DNA of 64,000 bases from Candidatus Melainabacteria bacterium (GCA_016699165.1 CP064963.1:3968001-4032000), one strand, 5' to 3'. Counted from the first letter of the stretch, positions 26,316-35,127 are shown. Notes: a model not told the origin generated them from the letters alone. Numbers and translations are program-made.

Positions 26316-27665
26316 ATGGCGCGGAAAACTGCTTATTTCGACTGTCAATTCGGTGCTGCAGGCGACATGCTGCTTGGCTCTTTGATTGATGCCGGGCTCG
26401 ATTTCGATTCTTGGCTCAAAGCCGTCAAGCAACTGACGCTCCCCTGGGACAAAGTGAAAATCACTCGTCGAAATGTGATTCGCTGTTCAATCGCCGCTCA
26501 AAAAGTGCAAGTCGATGTGTTGAACGACGATGGCAAACCGGTTGATGAACACTCGCACCCGCATCAGATAGATCATGATCACGACCACGACCACTCTCAT
26601 GAACATGATCATGACCACGACCATTCAAGCTATCACGAAGATCATTTTGCCCACGAAGAAGAGCATGGCACCTCGCTTTCTCAAATAATCGAAATTATCG
26701 ATTCATCTAAGTTAGAACCAGCAGTGGTTGAATTATCCAAAAAGATTTTGATGAATCTGGCTGAAGCCGAAGGCAAAGTTCATGGCATAAGCCCATGGAA
26801 AGCACGCTTTCATGAAGTAGGAACGCTTGATGCAATTGTTGATATCGTCGGATTTGCTATCGGTTTTGTAATGCTTGGCATAGAAGACGTTCATGTATCC
26901 GCCATGCCACTGGGTCGCGGCGAAGTTAAAACAGGACATGGAATATTTCCTATCCCGTGTCCTGCTGTTTCAAATATCATGTCTCAAGCAAAGGCTCCGA
27001 TATCATCTTTTGATATTCCTTTTGAATGTCTAACCCCCACTGGAGCTGCAATCCTTACAACCATTGCCACCACCTGGACTAAGATGCCAGCTTTTGAATC
27101 GATTGATGGATGTGGTTATGGTGCCGGTTCGCTTAATCCTAAGAAGCATCCAAATGTTGTTCGATTGATGATTGGTAACGTTGCTGACTGTGATAAACCA
27201 TCTAATATCACAAGCGATACCATCGCGGTGATTGAAGCAAATATTGACGACTGTCCCCCAAACTGGCTTGCTTACACGTCTGAGCGTCTACTTGAATGTG
27301 GAGCTTTGGATGTGGCAATTACTCCTTGCGTTATGAAAAAAGGTCGCAGCGCTCATCAAATTTCTGTACTCTGTCAAATTTCAGACAAAGACAAGGTGGA
27401 AAAATTACTTTTGAGCGAAACTACTACTTTAGGTGTGCGCAGTTATTTGGCTGAGCGCAAAATGAGCAAACGAGAATTTCAAACCGTCAAGCTTGGCGAA
27501 AATGACGAAATTCGCATTAAAATTGCGCGTGATGAAGACGGCAAAATTGTAAACGTCCAACCAGAATATGCAGACTGTGCTGACTACTCTTTAAAAAATA
27601 GCAAACCCCTCAAAGAAGTCTTTGCCCTGGCCATTAGGTCATTTTCGGATTCTGACGCGACTTAG
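26316..27665 (+). CDS. larC: LarC, nickel insertion protein for the nickel-pincer cofactor
   Basis: CTP-dependent cyclometallase that inserts nickel into the pyridinium bis-thiocarboxylate precursor, giving the cofactor of lactate racemase and related isomerases. It begins RKTAYFDCQFGAAGDMLLGSLIDAGL, the LarC/DUF111 signature. Residues about 78-115 form a His/Asp/Glu-rich loop (HDHDHDHSHEHDHDHDH), typical of this family and likely to bind nickel. The C-terminal half contains EANIDDCPPNWLAYTSERLL. In Lactobacillus the protein is made from two frames by frameshifting; here it is one continuous frame. No larB, larE or larA lies in the window. Confidence 0.93.
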   Translation: MARKTAYFDCQFGAAGDMLLGSLIDAGLDFDSWLKAVKQLTLPWDKVKITRRNVIRCSIAAQKVQVDVLNDDGKPVDEHSHPHQIDHDHDHDHSHEHDHDHDHSSYHEDHFAHEEEHGTSLSQIIEIIDSSKLEPAVVELSKKILMNLAEAEGKVHGISPWKARFHEVGTLDAIVDIVGFAIGFVMLGIEDVHVSAMPLGRGEVKTGHGIFPIPCPAVSNIMSQAKAPISSFDIPFECLTPTGAAILTTIATTWTKMPAFESIDGCGYGAGSLNPKKHPNVVRLMIGNVADCDKPSNITSDTIAVIEANIDDCPPNWLAYTSERLLECGALDVAITPCVMKKGRSAHQISVLCQISDKDKVEKLLLSETTTLGVRSYLAERKMSKREFQTVKLGENDEIRIKIARDEDGKIVNVQPEYADCADYSLKNSKPLKEVFALAIRSFSDSDAT

Positions 27666-27686
27666 ATCTCCTTTTAAAAAAGCTCT

Positions 27687-27698
27687 ACCGTTAACGGT
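27687..27698 (+). repeat. Iterated palindrome ACCGTTAACGGT, copy 5 (intergenic)
   Basis: Copy 22 bp after the larC stop, in the convergent gap with the VOC gene. The flanks extend it to TACCGTTAACGGTA, with an A-rich stretch before and TTTT after, so it may double as a terminator hairpin. Confidence 0.6.
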
Positions 27699-27806
27699 AA
27701 GCGTTTTAAATAACGGTCTTTAAGAGCGGTGAGATTTTTATCGCACTACTTGCCAGGTGGCGCGACAAGTCGGCCCCCTTTTCAGTTTGTAATAAAAAAC
27801 AAGCAG

Positions 27807-28379
27807 CTATTTTGATTTCTTGATTGAAGAAAAGAATTCTTCAGAACGTTTTTTCACTTCTTCACTCGTCAAATTTTCTTTGCGTGTTGCTAATTGCCAG
27901 ACATAACCAAATGGGTCTTGAACAGAAGCGTATCGATCTCCCCAAAACATGTTCAAGGGCTCCATCTTAGATTTGGCGCCACTATCCACTGCTTGTTTAT
28001 ACGCTGCATCAACGTCGTTTACGTACAAATAAAGACTCATGTAAGCAAGTCCTTCTTTGGGTGCAAGACAATCGCCTTCTGGAAATTCGTCTGACATCAT
28101 CAAATGAGAATCGCCTATTTTCATTTCGGCATGAATTATTTTGCCGTCATTTTCAATCAATTCAGATTGATTAGCACCAAAAGCTTTTTTATAAAATTCA
28201 ATTGCTTTCTTCGCATCTTTAAAAACAAGAGTAGGAGTGAGACTGTGATAACCTTCTGGAATCGGCGTCACAGCGCTAGATTTGACAGATGAGTCTTCGC
28301 CAAACGAAGGCGAGTTTGTACAAAGGCTCAAGCTGGAAATCAAACAAAGAGCCAGAGCGAATTTACTTTTGAAATTCAT
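27807..28379 (-). CDS. Exported VOC-superfamily (glyoxalase/PhnB-like) protein
   Basis: A 190-residue protein with a signal peptide (MNFKSKFALALCLISSLSLC) in front of a vicinal-oxygen-chelate domain of the PhnB/YdcG type: GYHSLTPTLVFKDAKKAIEFYKKAFGA, then MKIGDSHLMMSDEFP, VNDVDAAYKQAVDSGA and YASVQDPFGYVWQLAT. These small metal-binding or substrate-binding folds are usually cytoplasmic, so export is unusual. The catalytic chemistry cannot be named. It is convergent with larC and separated from clpB by only 26 nt on the same strand, so it may be read through from clpB. Confidence 0.87.
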   Translation of the reverse strand: MNFKSKFALALCLISSLSLCTNSPSFGEDSSVKSSAVTPIPEGYHSLTPTLVFKDAKKAIEFYKKAFGANQSELIENDGKIIHAEMKIGDSHLMMSDEFPEGDCLAPKEGLAYMSLYLYVNDVDAAYKQAVDSGAKSKMEPLNMFWGDRYASVQDPFGYVWQLATRKENLTSEEVKKRSEEFFSSIKKSK

Positions 28380-28405
28380 AAGTCCCCCAAAGACTGATTC
28401 TAGAT

Positions 28406-31054
28406 TTATACAGAACTTAGAGCCGTTGCCAGTGGCGCAGTTTCTTTATCAAAAACGAGATGGTCTTCTTTGGCGTCGACAATTATTTTGTCGCCGTCTG
28501 TAAAAGTACCTTCAAGCATTTTGAGCGAAACTGGATTTTCTATTTCTTTTTGAATCAAGCGCTTGAGCGGGCGGGCACCATAAACTGGATCGTATCCGGT
28601 GCGGGCCAGCCAGTCGCGGGCTGCATCGGTTGCGTTGATTTCCATTTTGCGATCTATTAATCGCTTATTGAGCAAGCTGAGTTGAATATCGACGATACTC
28701 TTCAATTCGTTTGCAGTCAAAGCATGGAAAACGACAGTCTCATCGATACGATTTAAAAACTCTGGTCTGAAGTGTTGACGCAGTGCTTCAAGCACTTTGT
28801 CTTTCATCACTTCGTATCCTGCTTCGCCATCAGCAGCACTCTTCATTTGATAATCGAGAATGTAATTGCTTCCGATGTTGGATGTCATAATTATTACAGT
28901 GTTGCGAAAATCAACCTTGCGTCCTTTCGAATCAGTTAAATGACCTTCGTCTAGCACTTGCAACAATACGTTGAAAACGTCTGAGTGAGCCTTTTCAATT
29001 TCGTCAAACAATATGCAAGAAAAAGCGCGGCGTCTTACTGCTTCAGTTAATTGACCACCTTCATCAAAGCCGATGTAGCCTGGAGGTGCCCCAATTAAAC
29101 GAGCGACGGTGTGTCTTTCTTGATATTCAGACATATCGATTCGAACAATCGCTTGCTCATCATCGAATAAGTATTCGGCAAGAGCTTTGGCCAGTTCTGT
29201 TTTACCAACACCAGTTGGTCCCAGAAAGAGAAAAGAACCAATTGGTCGATTGGGATCTTTCAGTCCGGCGCGTGCTCGACGCACCGCACTTGCTACCACT
29301 TCGATTGCTTCAACTTGACCGATGACACGCTGGTGCAAATGATGTTCTAGTTTTAGAAGCTTTTGCACTTCGCCTTCAAGTAGCTTGGTGACCGGGATAT
29401 GAGTCCATTTGGCTACGATTTCGGCAATGTCGTCTTCATCAATTTCTTCTTTGAGCAAATGCGAACCTTTTTTATTTTTGATTGAAATTTCTTCTTCTTT
29501 CAATTGTTTTTCAAGTTCGATTAATTTGCCATATTTGAGTTCTGCCGCCTTTTGCAAGTCGGTGGCGCGCTCGGCTTGTTCGACTGCAAGCTTGGTTTTT
29601 TCAATCTCAGCTTTAATTTGCTGCAAAACTTGAAGCGCTTGTTTTTCGCTTTGCCATTTCAAACGATATTCTTCGGCATTTTCTTTTACGTTTGCCAGTT
29701 CTTTTTCAAGCTTGCCAAGCCGATCTTTAGATGCATCGTCAGTTTCTTTGCGAAGAGCTTCGCGCTCAATTTCTAGTTGGATTTTTTTGCGCTCTAATTC
29801 ATCTAGCTCTGTGGGCAGTGAATCTATTTCTATGCGCATGCGTGCTGCCGCTTCATCCACCAGGTCAATTGCTTTGTCCGGCAGAAAGCGATCTGTTATA
29901 TAACGATTAGACAAAACGCATGCTGACACAAGAGCCGAATCTTTGATTCGCACACCATGGTGCACTTCATAACGTTCTTTGAGACCGCGCAATATAGAAA
30001 TAGTTTCTTCTACGCTTGGCTCGTCTACAACCACAGTCTGGAAGCGACGCTCGAGTGCTGGATCTTTTTCTATATACTTTCTATATTCGTCTACTGTGGT
30101 GGCACCAATACAGTGAAGTTCACCTCGAGCAAGCGGCGGCTTGAGCAAATTGCCTGCGTCCATGGCACTATCGCCAGTGGCGCCGGCACCGACTACGGTG
30201 TGTAATTCATCTATAAATAGAATGATTTGTCCTTGCGAATCGATTACTTCTTTCAAGACTGCTTTTAAGCGTTCTTCGAATTCGCCTCTAAATTTGGCAC
30301 CAGCCACAAGTGAGCCCATATCGAGGGCCATTACCTTTTTGTCTTTTAAGCCCTCGGGCACATCACCCTTGGTGATACGTACAGCAAGACCTTCTACGAT
30401 TGCGGTTTTACCCACACCCGGTTCGCCTACAAGTACTGGATTATTTTTGGTCTTGCGCGATAAAACCTGCATTACACGCCTGATTTCATCGTCACGTCCA
30501 ATTACAGGATCTAGTTTGCCTTTGGCGGCAGCTTTAGTCAAATCGCGAGCGTAGCGCTCAAGAGCCTGATAGGTGGCTTCGGGATCTTGACTTGTTACTT
30601 TTTGGTTTCCTCTGATAGAAGAAAGACCAGCCATGATTTTTTCTTTGGTAATGCTATTACTTTTTAGTATGCTTCCAGCTTCAGAACGATCGGCGTCGCA
30701 TAGCGCCATTAAAATATGTTCGACGCTTATGTATTCGTCCTTCATGGCATCAGCTTCAAGACTTGCGTCGTCAAGCGTCTTAACCAATTTGTTCGAGACA
30801 TGCAATTCGTCTTTCGTCATCGAAACCGAGCTTGCTTTAGGCTGACGCTCCAAATAACGGCGCGTTTCCTGAGCTATCGTGGCTGGTTCGCCGCCCAGTT
30901 TTTCGACGATTGTTTGAGCCAGACCGTCTTCTTGTTCCATCAAAGCAAGTAGCAAATGCTCCGGAATAACCTGGCTGTGGCTGAAACGAGATAGGAACCC
31001 GCGGCAAGCAAGAATGGCTTCCTGTGCTTTATTTGTAAATCTGTCAAGATTCAT
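28406..31054 (-). CDS. clpB: ClpB protein disaggregase
   Basis: Hsp100 ATPase that rescues aggregated proteins with DnaK/DnaJ. The 882-residue protein has the N-terminal double-Clp domain (MNLDRFTNKAQEAILACRGFL), first AAA+ module with GEPGVGKT, a coiled-coil middle domain (about 400-530, rich in Glu/Lys heptads), and second AAA+ module with GPTGVGKT and MSEYQERHTVARLIGAPPGY. ATG 31054 gives the family N-terminus and has AGGAAA upstream; the frame is open to 31096. A dnaJ-domain gene is divergent across about 140 bp. Two direct repeats of ATGTGACCC lie just before the start. No CIRCE element (TTAGCACTC-N9-GAGTGCTAA) is present. Confidence 0.95.
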   Translation of the reverse strand: MNLDRFTNKAQEAILACRGFLSRFSHSQVIPEHLLLALMEQEDGLAQTIVEKLGGEPATIAQETRRYLERQPKASSVSMTKDELHVSNKLVKTLDDASLEADAMKDEYISVEHILMALCDADRSEAGSILKSNSITKEKIMAGLSSIRGNQKVTSQDPEATYQALERYARDLTKAAAKGKLDPVIGRDDEIRRVMQVLSRKTKNNPVLVGEPGVGKTAIVEGLAVRITKGDVPEGLKDKKVMALDMGSLVAGAKFRGEFEERLKAVLKEVIDSQGQIILFIDELHTVVGAGATGDSAMDAGNLLKPPLARGELHCIGATTVDEYRKYIEKDPALERRFQTVVVDEPSVEETISILRGLKERYEVHHGVRIKDSALVSACVLSNRYITDRFLPDKAIDLVDEAAARMRIEIDSLPTELDELERKKIQLEIEREALRKETDDASKDRLGKLEKELANVKENAEEYRLKWQSEKQALQVLQQIKAEIEKTKLAVEQAERATDLQKAAELKYGKLIELEKQLKEEEISIKNKKGSHLLKEEIDEDDIAEIVAKWTHIPVTKLLEGEVQKLLKLEHHLHQRVIGQVEAIEVVASAVRRARAGLKDPNRPIGSFLFLGPTGVGKTELAKALAEYLFDDEQAIVRIDMSEYQERHTVARLIGAPPGYIGFDEGGQLTEAVRRRAFSCILFDEIEKAHSDVFNVLLQVLDEGHLTDSKGRKVDFRNTVIIMTSNIGSNYILDYQMKSAADGEAGYEVMKDKVLEALRQHFRPEFLNRIDETVVFHALTANELKSIVDIQLSLLNKRLIDRKMEINATDAARDWLARTGYDPVYGARPLKRLIQKEIENPVSLKMLEGTFTDGDKIIVDAKEDHLVFDKETAPLATALSSV

Positions 31055-31066
31055 TTTGTTTTTCCT

Positions 31067-31086
31067 ATGTGACCCAAATGTGACCC
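31067..31086. promoter_or_regulatory. Direct repeats in the clpB leader
   Basis: ATGTGACCC occurs at 31067-31075 and 31078-31086, an 11-bp period (one helical turn), 12-32 bp before the clpB start. Read on the gene's strand the repeat is GGGTCACAT. It is a candidate operator for clpB or the divergent dnaJ-type gene. Confidence 0.4.
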
Positions 31087-31194
31087 TATTTTTCATTATG
31101 ATGGGGCACCTTATAGGGGGCTAATAATTCTACAATTTCTTTATAAGTTCGCCTTTGCCAAGACGAAGCGGTCCAATAGATATAGAATAGACAC

Positions 31195-31926
31195 ATGCAG
31201 GAGTTTGAAGAGGACTATTACGCCATTCTAGGCGTCGAGGAGACGGCTGCCGCCGAAGAAATCAGGCGGGCTTACATCAAGCTGGCCAAACGTCTCCATC
31301 CCGACCGTTTTCCAAACGACCCAGATCAGCGAGCACTCGCCCAGCGCGAGTTTGCTAAGGTTACAAGAGCCCATAATATTATTTCTGACGGAGAGAAAAG
31401 AGCCGAGTATGACGCCCTGCGCAGGTTACACAGAAACAAGGAACAAAGTGAGTTGCTTTCCGGTCAACATTTAGTGGGCGATGTAGAAGCAGGTCAAGAT
31501 GAAGCATCAAATACGGTGGCATCTCCAAAGGTATCGGCGTCTGAATTACAAGCCATCACTACAACCACTGCCGAATCGAATATCAACGTAAAATGGGCGA
31601 ACAAGCATCTGGAGCGCGCCGACGAGTTGCTCAAAATCAAACAATATCAAGAAGCCGAAATTGCCATGAAAGAGGCAATTAGACTCGTGCCTAAAGATCC
31701 TAAGTATCACAACAAACTAGCCGAAGTTTATCAAGCTCGCGGCTGGTACACTCTGGCTATGACAGAAGTGCAGACTGCTCTTCGCATGGACCCACGCGAT
31801 ACGCAAGCGCGAAATTTAGAAACTCAGATAAAATCTAAAATAAAAGAGCAAGAAATTACCCGCGCCGACAATAAAGCAAAACAAACTCTGATGGGCAAAA
31901 TCAAAGGTCTTTTCAGCAAGAAATGA
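31195..31926 (+). CDS. DnaJ-domain protein with TPR repeats
   Basis: A 243-residue J-domain protein. Residues 6-75 form the J domain with HPD at residues 35-37 (KRLHPDRF), which should stimulate an Hsp70 ATPase. A linker follows, then two TPR units (about 140-215: HLERADELLKIKQYQEAEIAMKEAI and VYQARGWYTLAMTEVQTALRM) that probably bind a client. It lacks the Gly/Phe and zinc regions of DnaJ itself, so it is a specialised co-chaperone. It is divergent from clpB and its stop overlaps the next gene's start as ATGA. Confidence 0.9.
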   Translation: MQEFEEDYYAILGVEETAAAEEIRRAYIKLAKRLHPDRFPNDPDQRALAQREFAKVTRAHNIISDGEKRAEYDALRRLHRNKEQSELLSGQHLVGDVEAGQDEASNTVASPKVSASELQAITTTTAESNINVKWANKHLERADELLKIKQYQEAEIAMKEAIRLVPKDPKYHNKLAEVYQARGWYTLAMTEVQTALRMDPRDTQARNLETQIKSKIKEQEITRADNKAKQTLMGKIKGLFSKK

Positions 31927-33041
31927 AAAAATCAAGCTCGCCGAAATCTTTAGCGCTTGCATTGGCGATTTTTTCAATCGCGAGCCAGACTGCAGCACCT
32001 GCGTTAAGCGCACCAGAAAAAAATTCATTCACTACACCAAAAATAAAGTCAGACCTCAATTTGTTAAAGGGTTCAGTCGAAGTAGGAGCGCGTCCTTCGC
32101 CGTTCTTGTCTGGATCTGTACAGACTATTCCGGCAGAGACAACAATCAATTTAATTGTGCCGGATAACATGTATATAAATTCTGAAACCACACAAAAAGG
32201 CGATGAGTTGTGGTTCAAAGTGGGCCAAGACGTAAGCAATGGCTCGGGTCTTGGTATACCCGGCGGCTGGTATATGCGCGGACTTGTCACTAATTCACAA
32301 GGCAAAAAACGCTTTCACCGCGACGGTCATATGGAAATCGAATTCGACAAAATAGTGAGCCCTGACGGTCAGTACGAAATAGATTTTCCAGCCAAATATT
32401 CAAGCAAAGACGGCACCGTTAAAATGATCGCCAAACAAGTCGCTATAAGCAGCGCTTATATGGGAGCCGGAGCCGGAGCTGGGGCGTTACTTGCGTGGCA
32501 ATTGACCGGCATTCAAACAACTATTGCCACTTATGGTATCAATATTGGTGCAGGCGCTGCAGTAGGCGCGGCTATTGGAGCCTTTGGTTTTGGCAAAAGC
32601 AAAGGCAAAGTGCGAAGTTTTAACTCGGACGACATGATTCAAATGCGTACAGCAGAGCCGATAACAACAGTGGCATTTAATCCCAATGAAGCACAATCGG
32701 CCAAGCCCGCCCCAAGACTGGCAGGACTTGAGCTTACAATCGATAAATATAAGTTTGTCAAAAATACTTGGGAAGATAAGTCGACCAAACTATTGGAAGT
32801 AGATATCAGTGTCGAGAATAACTCTGACCAGCCTTTCCATTTCTTCGACGTGGCAGCTGTTTCAGAAAACGGTCAGCGATGCCTACCTGTGCCGATGTCG
32901 ACCAAGAGTGGGGTAGTTCCGCCTAAAAAATCAGGCAAAGCCCACTTCTTATTCTTTTCTAGCGGAACCAAGCAGAAGTACTTTTTACTTTTTAAAAGTA
33001 GAAGAACAGATAAGATCCTTTCCAAGGTTCCTATTAACTGA
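31923..33041 (+). CDS. Secreted protein with glycine-zipper segment, unknown function
   Basis: A 372-residue protein of no recognised family. It starts inside the stop of the J-domain gene (ATGA overlap), so the two are translationally coupled. A signal peptide (MKKSSSPKSLALALAIFSIAS...ALSA) precedes a beta-rich part with a repeated SH3-like or FecR-like look (PAETTINLIVPDNMYINSET). Near residue 180 a glycine zipper (GAGAGAGALLAWQLTG, then GINIGAGAAVGAAIGAFGFG) suggests insertion into or packing against a membrane. The C-terminal domain (LTIDKYKFVKNTWEDKSTKLLEV) resembles an immunoglobulin-like DUF4352-type fold. Function is unknown. Confidence 0.78.
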   Translation: MKKSSSPKSLALALAIFSIASQTAAPALSAPEKNSFTTPKIKSDLNLLKGSVEVGARPSPFLSGSVQTIPAETTINLIVPDNMYINSETTQKGDELWFKVGQDVSNGSGLGIPGGWYMRGLVTNSQGKKRFHRDGHMEIEFDKIVSPDGQYEIDFPAKYSSKDGTVKMIAKQVAISSAYMGAGAGAGALLAWQLTGIQTTIATYGINIGAGAAVGAAIGAFGFGKSKGKVRSFNSDDMIQMRTAEPITTVAFNPNEAQSAKPAPRLAGLELTIDKYKFVKNTWEDKSTKLLEVDISVENNSDQPFHFFDVAAVSENGQRCLPVPMSTKSGVVPPKKSGKAHFLFFSSGTKQKYFLLFKSRRTDKILSKVPIN

Positions 33042-33243
33042 TTGGTGAAATGACCAAATTAAGGAACTAGATTAAGTTTGAGAATTTATCTCATTGCATC
33101 TAGTAAAGATTACTAATTTGTACTAATATAACTGCACTGGTGGAACAGTGGCTGTTCTTCCAAGTATTTAAGGGAAAGCCATAATACACTTCCTGGCTCC
33201 ATTTCGAACCCCCAAGTTCAGGTCGAGTCAACATCAAAAGAGA

Positions 33244-33265
33244 CAAGCATTGCTCCACATGCTTG
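33244..33265 (+). other. Stem-loop upstream of the diguanylate cyclase gene
   Basis: CAAGCAT-N8-ATGCTTG forms a 7-bp stem about 57 nt before the gene at 33323, followed by GAGCTCGTTTTT. The T run is not immediately after the stem, so a terminator is doubtful. It lies in a 281-bp gap that otherwise shows nothing I recognise. Confidence 0.3.
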
Positions 33266-33322
33266 TGAGCTCGTTTTTAAACCTACCCCAAATCCCATTA
33301 AAAGCCAGCTCGGGAGAGACTA

Positions 33323-34024
33323 ATGAAAGCCCATCTAACGCTTATGTGGCAAACAATTCACGGAAACGGATCTCAGGGACGTTATCGTAACGGCGAGCCT
33401 CAAGCATCTAATAATCAATTACAAACTCGCAATCTTCAGTTAGAACGTCTTCTAAAAGAGAAAGAACGCGAAATTGACAGGTTAAGACATCAACTGGCCA
33501 ACTCAGAAGCAAGGCTACAAGAGCTTGTCGGAACTGACGTATTAACCGGACTTCCCAATCGTCACATATTCAAAGAACATCTTATTCACTCACTCAAGCG
33601 CGCTTTGCGTCTTGGTTATTCACTTTCACTTATGATTGTAGACATTGATCACCTGCGCGATATCAATCTTAAATACGGTCATGAAGTGGGCGACTTGGTC
33701 CTTATTGAAGTAGGCAAAATCGTCAAAAGTTCGGTGCGCGAAATTGACATGCCGGCACGTTGGGGTGGCGAAGAGTTAGTTGCTGTCCTGCACGAGACCG
33801 ATGCTGAAGGGGCTGCAGTAGTTGCTGAGCGTGTGCGTCGGAGAGTTTCGATGCTCGAAGTAGAAGATCCCAAAACCGGCAATTTAGTCCGAGTTACAGC
33901 CACTGTGGCTGTTTCGAGCTATCCTGTGCACGGCAATGACCCTCAAGAATTACTTGAAGCGGCGAATAGCGCTCTGGTAAAAGCCAAAGAAAAGGGAGTG
34001 AACAAAGTTCACATCGCTCCCTGA
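33323..34024 (+). CDS. Diguanylate cyclase (GGDEF protein)
   Basis: Makes the second messenger c-di-GMP from two GTP. The 233-residue protein has an N-terminal coiled coil (about 28-68, LQLERLLKEKEREIDRLRHQL) that should drive dimerisation, then a GGDEF domain from GTDVLTGLPNRHIF. The active-site signature reads GGEEL (148-152), an accepted variant. An inhibitory RxxD site (REID, 139-142) sits five residues before it, so product feedback is expected. No sensor or membrane segment is visible, so activation must come through the coiled coil or a partner. Confidence 0.92.
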   Translation: MKAHLTLMWQTIHGNGSQGRYRNGEPQASNNQLQTRNLQLERLLKEKEREIDRLRHQLANSEARLQELVGTDVLTGLPNRHIFKEHLIHSLKRALRLGYSLSLMIVDIDHLRDINLKYGHEVGDLVLIEVGKIVKSSVREIDMPARWGGEELVAVLHETDAEGAAVVAERVRRRVSMLEVEDPKTGNLVRVTATVAVSSYPVHGNDPQELLEAANSALVKAKEKGVNKVHIAP

Positions 34025-34055
34025 GCCCCCTCTAAAGACTCAGAATCGACTTTTC

Positions 34056-34547
34056 TTAGCCTCGACCGGCTTTGACAGCAATCAACTGAACGTCAAACTT
34101 CAAAGTCGAATTTGGAGGAATGGCACCGGGCATTCCATTTGGGCCATAACCAAGATTTGGTGGAATGAGCAATACTCTTCTACCGCCTACTCGCATCGAC
34201 ATCACGCCTTCGTCCCAACCTTTAATCACTTGTCCATATCCAATAGTGAAAGAAAAAGGTTGACCTTTATCAACTGAGCTATCAAATTTTTGATTTGAAG
34301 GATGTAACCAACCTGTGTAATGCACAGTAACGGTTGCCCCTGGAGATGGCGAGGCGCCATTGCCAACTTTCATATCACGATAAACAAGACCGGATGGGGT
34401 TCTTACAGCTTGACCGCCCATCGTCTTTTTAGTGACTTCTTTTTCACCGACGAATTTTTTCTGGGCGTGAGCACCATAAGTACTTGATGCAAACAGGGTC
34501 AAAAGTGATACCACTGCAAGTGAAAATCGCGGCGAAAACATTTTCAT
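34056..34547 (-). CDS. FKBP-type peptidyl-prolyl isomerase, exported
   Basis: Speeds proline isomerisation during folding. From ATG 34547 (MKMFSPRFSLAVVSLLTLF) the 163-residue protein has a signal peptide, so it acts outside the cytoplasm. The FKBP fold is clear: PSGLVYRDMKVGNGASPSPGATVTVHYTGWL, FDSSVDKGQPFSFTIGYGQVIKGWDEGV and LLIPPNLGYGPNGMPGAIPPNSTLKFDVQL, including the Asp, Phe, Trp and Tyr that line the active site. The ribosome binding site AAGGAG lies in the 3' arm of a perfect 13-bp hairpin (34558-34600), which suggests translational control. The DUF2383 gene lies upstream on the same strand. Confidence 0.93.
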   Translation of the reverse strand: MKMFSPRFSLAVVSLLTLFASSTYGAHAQKKFVGEKEVTKKTMGGQAVRTPSGLVYRDMKVGNGASPSPGATVTVHYTGWLHPSNQKFDSSVDKGQPFSFTIGYGQVIKGWDEGVMSMRVGGRRVLLIPPNLGYGPNGMPGAIPPNSTLKFDVQLIAVKAGRG

Positions 34548-34557
34548 GATTAAAAGA

Positions 34558-34600
34558 ACTCCTTCTATTTCATAGGACATTATATCCAAATAGAAGGAGT
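34558..34600 (-). promoter_or_regulatory. Hairpin that sequesters the FKBP ribosome binding site
   Basis: Read on the minus strand, ACTCCTTCTATTT (34588-34600) and AAATAGAAGGAGT (34558-34570) are perfect 13-bp arms around a 17-nt loop. The downstream arm contains AAGGAG, the Shine-Dalgarno sequence of the FKBP gene (start 34547). Stable pairing would block ribosome access. The loop has a GGA/TCC pair and a TATAAT string. A U-rich tract after the stem is short (TCTTTT), so termination is a weaker explanation. Confidence 0.65.
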
Positions 34601-34629
34601 ACTATATTTTTATTTGTCTTGTAGGCAGA

Positions 34630-35115
34630 TTAAGCTTCTAAGTGCGGGTCTGGAGTTGGTGGCCATACGCCGCCAAGAGCCTGTTGCGCCAATTTAGAAA
34701 TTAATTTGTGAGTGGCTTTTTGTTTGGGCCACAATTCATCGCGAATTAAATTGCGATTCTCGCCTTTCATATCGCGAAGCTTCCATTCATAAGTATTGGA
34801 GCCGATATCCTCGCCTTCTTCTAAGGCTGAAATTATTGCTTTGTCTCCAGCGGTTCCGGCTGCAGATGTTACCATTTTGGCAAAACTGCCCCAGGGACCA
34901 GCGTCACAGATAGGCTCTCCGCCACTTTCAGAAATGGTGGAGCGCAATTTTTCTGCTCTAAAATTATGTGATTCGCGGCACTGTTGCAAAATATCCGCAA
35001 CAGACGATTCGTTTACTTTGAAAAGAGCTGCGTCATAAGATTCTACAGCGCTGATTTCGCCCTTCAATAAAACATTGAGCAATTCGATTTCTGGTTCTTG
35101 CATTTGATGTTGCAT
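34630..35115 (-). CDS. DUF2383-like four-helix protein
   Basis: A 161-residue, all-helical protein that resembles the DUF2383/PA2169 ferritin-like family: LLNVLLKGEISAVESYDAALFKV, then CRESHNFRAEKLRSTISESGGEP, with Glu and His placed as in ferritin-like metal sites (E20, H49). No enzyme activity is known for this family; stress-related roles are proposed. The next gene upstream ends 12 nt before its start and AGGAGG precedes the ATG, so the two small helical proteins form an operon, which may continue into the FKBP gene. Confidence 0.75.
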   Translation of the reverse strand: MQHQMQEPEIELLNVLLKGEISAVESYDAALFKVNESSVADILQQCRESHNFRAEKLRSTISESGGEPICDAGPWGSFAKMVTSAAGTAGDKAIISALEEGEDIGSNTYEWKLRDMKGENRNLIRDELWPKQKATHKLISKLAQQALGGVWPPTPDPHLEA

Positions 35116-35127
35116 TTCTAGGCCTCC

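Noticed and set aside
31055..31194. CIRCE or HAIR heat-shock operators between clpB and the dnaJ-type gene
   Set aside because: Neither TTAGCACTC-N9-GAGTGCTAA nor CTTGAGT-N7-ACTCAAG is present.
33042..33322. A c-di-GMP (GEMM) riboswitch before the diguanylate cyclase
   Set aside because: The leader has a hairpin but none of the conserved GEMM core sequences.
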